Shown: one piece after another, positions 60,568 to 64,000 of the stretch | Numbering within the stretch: position 1 is the first letter of the stretch | Layout: each line of letters opens with the position of its first letter | Source of the DNA: Pseudomonas triclosanedens | GTDB lineage: Bacteria; Pseudomonadota; Gammaproteobacteria; Pseudomonadales; Pseudomonadaceae | Assembly (NCBI RefSeq): GCF_026686735.1 | Contig: NZ_CP113432.1 | Span: 62,001 to 126,000, forward strand | Direction of reading: 5' to 3' | Length of the DNA stretch: 64,000 nucleotides | Program-made: the position numbers and the translations under genes | Notes under the pieces: model-generated | Told to the model about the DNA's origin: nothing | What the model saw: the letters and a program-made list of their open reading frames with translations, nothing else | Databases searched by the model: none

Positions 60568-62662
60568 GCGCTACCTGCTTTAGGAAAATATGTGCTTCAT
60601 CCCCTACAACCTCGTGAAGTCGCTTAAAGGCTTCAGCGATACGCCTCTGCGAATATTCCTTCTGAGTCGCTCCACAGTACCTATGCTTAATCATATTATC
60701 GTGGAAAATTATCTCATTTTTTAATGATGGAACATTGGCCTCGACAAATGCAGCATATCTACAATTATATGGGTCACACGCAAACAAGTTTGGATGAAGC
60801 CTCGACCCAGGGCTATCATTCTTAGCATCACAAGGTGACTCGCTGGTAAGACCCGGCGTTCGCATACAGATTGCAAGATTCGTTCTATGCAGAAGCTTCA
60901 CACCTTCATCAAGCAAAGAGGCGACATACTGACTTAAACTCTCTTTTCCCGCGTTTTGCAATTTAGCCCTGAGTATTGGAGAAGAATTAGCAGTCTTGGC
61001 CAACCTTTTGCCTCCAATGCCCCCAATTTGACCGGAAATTACACCTTGCAAAACCTCGACGAGAATTTCCGTATTTTCTTCAATCAACGTAGCTTTGACT
61101 TCATCGTTCACGCCAGGTAAAGAAAGGATGTACCTTAACGTCATTTTTAAGCTGCGGTGAGAAAAGAGGCGTTTAATAATTTCAAGATTCCGCGAATCTT
61201 GATGAATTATATAAAGTGCAAGTGACTTCCGAAAACGATGTGGGTGTACTCTATAATCAATACCCAGGTTGTTTGCCACTCGATTGCAAGCTCGCTCTAC
61301 CACAGTGGACTGCGGAGTGTTTCCAAAACTAAACTTTGGTATCTTGACAAACAGATAGTCGTGATTAGCGTAAGCACGAGCATCACGCCCTATTTCAATT
61401 ATTACTTCAATTGCGTCAGCAGCAATTTTTGGGATAGGTATTGTTTTAATGTCGCCCTGTGACGAAATAGAGGTTTTGAAAACAGTATAAGTAAGCCAAT
61501 AACCCTCAGACTTAAACGAAAGACAATCCACCTTAAGTCCAATGACCTCTGATCGGCGCATCCCAGTAAGGCACAGAAGAAGCACGATACACGCATCGAT
61601 CAGAGAGACAACAACGCTAATCACAGCAGTTTGATTTATATACTCCCCCTCATCATTCTCATGCGTTCTTTCCTTGATTTCTATTCCCCACCAGGGAATA
61701 CCGCTATCTAGTAACTTAGGTTTATAATCCCTAAATCTTTTAACTCCCTCAACGGACGCCGTTGACACACCAAAATTTATCGCGGCAAGCTTTTCGGGGT
61801 TCTCAAAAGCACCTACTATGGTTGGCGCAAAATTTTTATACAGCCAAAGGACGTCATCGCTATAGTTTTCAACAAACCCCACACAGTATCTAAATATTTC
61901 TGCATAGTCATCGAGCGGAATGGGTTCGAAAGGTCGACAGGACTCGTCGTATTCTCTTCTATATTTGGCGACAAGCTCTTTAGTTACGTATGAATCGTAT
62001 AGTGAGTACTCTGACGGAAGCATACCCATCGATGACACGCCCTGCCAGAAGGACATTAAGTAACAGAATTCCCACTTGATCCCAGATGTGGGCAGCGACT
62101 CTATATAGTGCTCCACACTCGACTTGGCCAAATCATTCACCGTCCTAAAACCTGGTGAATTTTCCGAACCTAAATATAGACCTTCGGCATGAAACAACCC
62201 GACAAGTCTTAATACTTTTGTTTTATCTGTCTCAAGAGATGTATAAGCATTAATACGACCATGAATTCCGAAATGCGGTACACGGTAAAATAGTAGCGCC
62301 CTAGCAATATTCACCCAATGTTCGTGTCCTACTCCACAAACATTCACGCCATACATATTCACATAATCAAAATTGATGCGTATGGGAAATCCATAAGGGG
62401 AGGGGTAATCCCCAAAATCCCAAACCGGATCGCCGAAAGAGCTTCTAGGACTTACCCTAATATAACTCCACTCGTTCTTATCAATTCTGGAAAGATTTAG
62501 TAAATTTACACTATCGCAAATGATCCCAAGTGAAGAGTCGCCACTCAGAACCTCATCATCTTCTTCAGTAGCGATAGGCTCTAACTCTTCCTCGTGACAA
62601 CCCAGTCCATTCCTTATTTCTTCTAAAACGGCTTTTATTTGGTCACGTGTTGGAGTTGTCAT
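60560..62662 (-). CDS. large tyrosine recombinase (second of the module)
   Basis: A 700-residue tyrosine recombinase, large like TnpB of Tn554. Catalytic residues are complete: Arg in LLCLTGMRRSEVIGLKV (about residue 369), Lys in YTVFKTSISSQGDIKTIP, His and Arg in VHPHRFRKSLALYI (about 474), His in LFSHRSLKMTLRYIL with the Tyr at about 512. The C-terminal 130 residues carry spaced cysteines (AICMRTPGLTSESPCDAKND, NLFACDPYNCRYAAF) that may bind zinc. Start overlaps the stop of the upstream recombinase as ATGA. Base composition is much richer in A+T than the core chromosome. Confidence 0.88.
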   Translation of the reverse strand: MTTPTRDQIKAVLEEIRNGLGCHEEELEPIATEEDDEVLSGDSSLGIICDSVNLLNLSRIDKNEWSYIRVSPRSSFGDPVWDFGDYPSPYGFPIRINFDYVNMYGVNVCGVGHEHWVNIARALLFYRVPHFGIHGRINAYTSLETDKTKVLRLVGLFHAEGLYLGSENSPGFRTVNDLAKSSVEHYIESLPTSGIKWEFCYLMSFWQGVSSMGMLPSEYSLYDSYVTKELVAKYRREYDESCRPFEPIPLDDYAEIFRYCVGFVENYSDDVLWLYKNFAPTIVGAFENPEKLAAINFGVSTASVEGVKRFRDYKPKLLDSGIPWWGIEIKERTHENDEGEYINQTAVISVVVSLIDACIVLLLCLTGMRRSEVIGLKVDCLSFKSEGYWLTYTVFKTSISSQGDIKTIPIPKIAADAIEVIIEIGRDARAYANHDYLFVKIPKFSFGNTPQSTVVERACNRVANNLGIDYRVHPHRFRKSLALYIIHQDSRNLEIIKRLFSHRSLKMTLRYILSLPGVNDEVKATLIEENTEILVEVLQGVISGQIGGIGGKRLAKTANSSPILRAKLQNAGKESLSQYVASLLDEGVKLLHRTNLAICMRTPGLTSESPCDAKNDSPGSRLHPNLFACDPYNCRYAAFVEANVPSLKNEIIFHDNMIKHRYCGATQKEYSQRRIAEAFKRLHEVVGDEAHIFLKQVAHG

Positions 62663-64000
62663 GAGAGCCCTATCATTGTCAATGGCAGTGCAAAACCGTT
62701 ATGTTCCGATCTATCTATTGCCTCAGCAACCTCAATCGGATCCCCCCAGCCCTCTAGAACCCCCTTCCACGCTAAATACTCAGCGCGATAGCTTTTCTCC
62801 CATTCTAAGGGATTTAACCGCTCCCTCAGACCGTCAAGGTCGGAAATTCTTCTTGCAATAAAAGGTAATGCTTCTTTGAAGATCACACACTGTGAGCATA
62901 ACGGGCAACGATTGAAGTAGTTGCAAGGCGTATCCGTCCTAAGAAAACTTTCAGCGCCTGGCCAATCTGGTCGTCTTGAATTTAGACAACTTGCAATGAA
63001 TGTCTGACCTTCCGGAGAAAGCAACTGTATTACCGAATCTTCAGAAGAATTCAGCCTACCGACTAATGGTGCAACAACTGACCGTAGTTCTTCTTTGCTA
63101 CCGCAGCGTAGAGTGGCTTCACGCAGCTCAACCAAAGACACATCTGTAAGAAGATTTGCTGAGTAACGCCTAAAATCTTCTTCATGCTTTCTCTGAATCT
63201 TCCTTAGACGCCCATTTAATATTTCTGCCGACCCCCAGTCACTATCATAATGATTCACTGTGGTATCGATATCCGAATGCCCCATCATTGCCGAAACTTC
63301 GTCTATATCTAAACCCTGTTCTCTCCGTCGAGTTTCGTAAGTAGTTCGAAGACGTTTCGTTTCAATTCTGGGGGATTTGGTATCCGTATCCAATTTTATG
63401 CGGTGGCGATGTAGAAACTCCGTTGATGCGTGCCCAAAATTCGTAGTGGTCACCGGCGTGCATAAGCGACCAAACTTATTCCACAGATTCTTCGAAATGA
63501 CACACTGAAATAATTTACCATTTAAATAATGAGGCGACGACAAATGCTTGGTTACTTCAGCGGCAACAAAGCGCAAGATCTGATACGCGCCAAACTTATC
63601 TCGCTTGTTTGATCTATGCATTTGGCTTTTGTCGGACCGTCCCTTGTACCCATAAATAATCACATAGTCATCATCCAAAAGGTCTTCTTCTATGTGGTCG
63701 TCTAGGTTATCGCTTATCGATACAACAACCTCAAAATTCCAGCCCGTCTGCAACATCACGAAGAGAAAGAATGGGAATAAAGTTGCCATTGTGAAAGCTA
63801 CTCTGCTGAAGTACGCCATTTGTCCTACTTCATAGGGTAGGTGTTCTGGCCCAACCCTCATATACATCAAGGCCGACCGTAATCTTTTTTCCAGCGTAGA
63901 ATATTTCTTGTTTGTTCCGTGAGCGGTGTTTTTACTCCACTCAGAGGAAAACAGATGTCCAGCTTCCTCGAAGCTCACTTGCATAGGCCAATCAGGATAA
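62659..64000 (-). CDS. tyrosine recombinase (first of the module), 5' end outside the window
   Basis: At least 447 codons of a TnpA-like tyrosine recombinase. Sequence upstream of the first ATG (63984) stays open to the edge and reads YPDWPMQVSFEEAG, so the true start is beyond 64000. The C-terminal catalytic domain has YGYKGRSDKSQ, RLRTTYETRRREQGLDIDEV, MMGHSDIDTTVNHYD with the Tyr. At the first catalytic Arg position it reads LQTGWNFEVVV rather than TGLRxxE, and the HxxR box lacks a clear His. A C-terminal cysteine cluster (CNYFNRCPLCSQC) suggests zinc binding. It starts the overlapping five-gene operon. Confidence 0.85.
   Translation of the reverse strand, partial: YPDWPMQVSFEEAGHLFSSEWSKNTAHGTNKKYSTLEKRLRSALMYMRVGPEHLPYEVGQMAYFSRVAFTMATLFPFFLFVMLQTGWNFEVVVSISDNLDDHIEEDLLDDDYVIIYGYKGRSDKSQMHRSNKRDKFGAYQILRFVAAEVTKHLSSPHYLNGKLFQCVISKNLWNKFGRLCTPVTTTNFGHASTEFLHRHRIKLDTDTKSPRIETKRLRTTYETRRREQGLDIDEVSAMMGHSDIDTTVNHYDSDWGSAEILNGRLRKIQRKHEEDFRRYSANLLTDVSLVELREATLRCGSKEELRSVVAPLVGRLNSSEDSVIQLLSPEGQTFIASCLNSRRPDWPGAESFLRTDTPCNYFNRCPLCSQCVIFKEALPFIARRISDLDGLRERLNPLEWEKSYRAEYLAWKGVLEGWGDPIEVAEAIDRSEHNGFALPLTMIGLS

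Noticed and set aside
57930..64000. Gamma-mobile-trio (GmtX/Y/Z) element
   Set aside because: The number, sizes and order of genes differ, and the HTH/P-loop and small HTH proteins do not resemble GmtX as I remember it. A profile search would settle it.

Overview
The window is chromosomal DNA of a Pseudomonas, most like the P. aeruginosa / nitroreducens / citronellolis group. The first 36 kb is uniformly GC-rich with strong Shine-Dalgarno sites. It carries gene sets known from that group: gpuPAR, pntAa-pntAb-pntB, and the aa3 cytochrome oxidase block coxB-coxA-ctaG-coxC with SURF1, heme A synthase, cyoE and SCO/SenC. A beta carbonic anhydrase lies nearby, and DUF2388, DUF1127 and DUF2909 proteins are present. 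No rRNA, tRNA or CRISPR array was seen.

Layout of the core part (1-35990). Positions 140-3992 hold an epoxide-hydrolase-like enzyme, an AraC regulator, an ElaA-type acetyltransferase, and a LysR regulator divergent from a DUF2218 protein. A small RHH antitoxin / ParE-RelE toxin pair follows at 4235-4740. At 4998-9085 lies a guanidino-acid utilisation operon (transporter, ureohydrolase, LysR activator) that runs on into a PhyH-type dioxygenase. Positions 9089-13758 hold an unknown small protein, a GFA protein, a DUF4105 exported protein with three tandem DUF2388 paralogs, and two DUF1127 proteins. Positions 14116-19364 hold an acetyl-CoA hydrolase/CoA-transferase and two tandem paralogous polytopic membrane proteins. 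Positions 19549-22504 hold the proton-translocating transhydrogenase. Positions 23123-31832 hold the cytochrome c oxidase structural and assembly genes. A conserved unknown protein, carbonic anhydrase, a TerB-like protein and the 3' part of a radical SAM gene complete the core.

At about 35990 the radical SAM gene loses its 5' end, and everything to the right looks like a mosaic genomic island. Its parts, in order, are: a complete IS1182-type element with 23-bp perfect terminal repeats; an nfxB-mexC-mexD-oprJ efflux cluster beside a 5'-truncated umuC, the context known for mobile tmexCD-toprJ (tigecycline-resistance) clusters; ICE-type small genes; a BPSL0761/DUF6088/helicase/winged-helix group; broken type I restriction genes (hsdR, hsdM, hsdS fragments); and an intact OLD-family nuclease plus UvrD-like helicase pair that resembles the Gabija anti-phage system. 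The last part is an AT-rich five-gene recombination module with three tyrosine recombinases, a coiled-coil HTH/P-loop protein and a small HTH protein. The last recombinase gene runs off the right edge.

In the core part the oxidase operon, heme A synthesis (CyoE plus heme A synthase) and copper delivery (CtaG, SCO) together build one terminal oxidase, and the gpu genes take up and hydrolyse a guanidino acid. In the island, the defence genes and efflux pump are cargo. The recombinase module is the likely mobility engine, which is inference. The best candidates for something undescribed are the five-gene recombinase module with its HTH-coiled coil-P-loop protein, the Gabija-like pair next to it, and the 48-bp perfect palindrome between nfxB and mexC.
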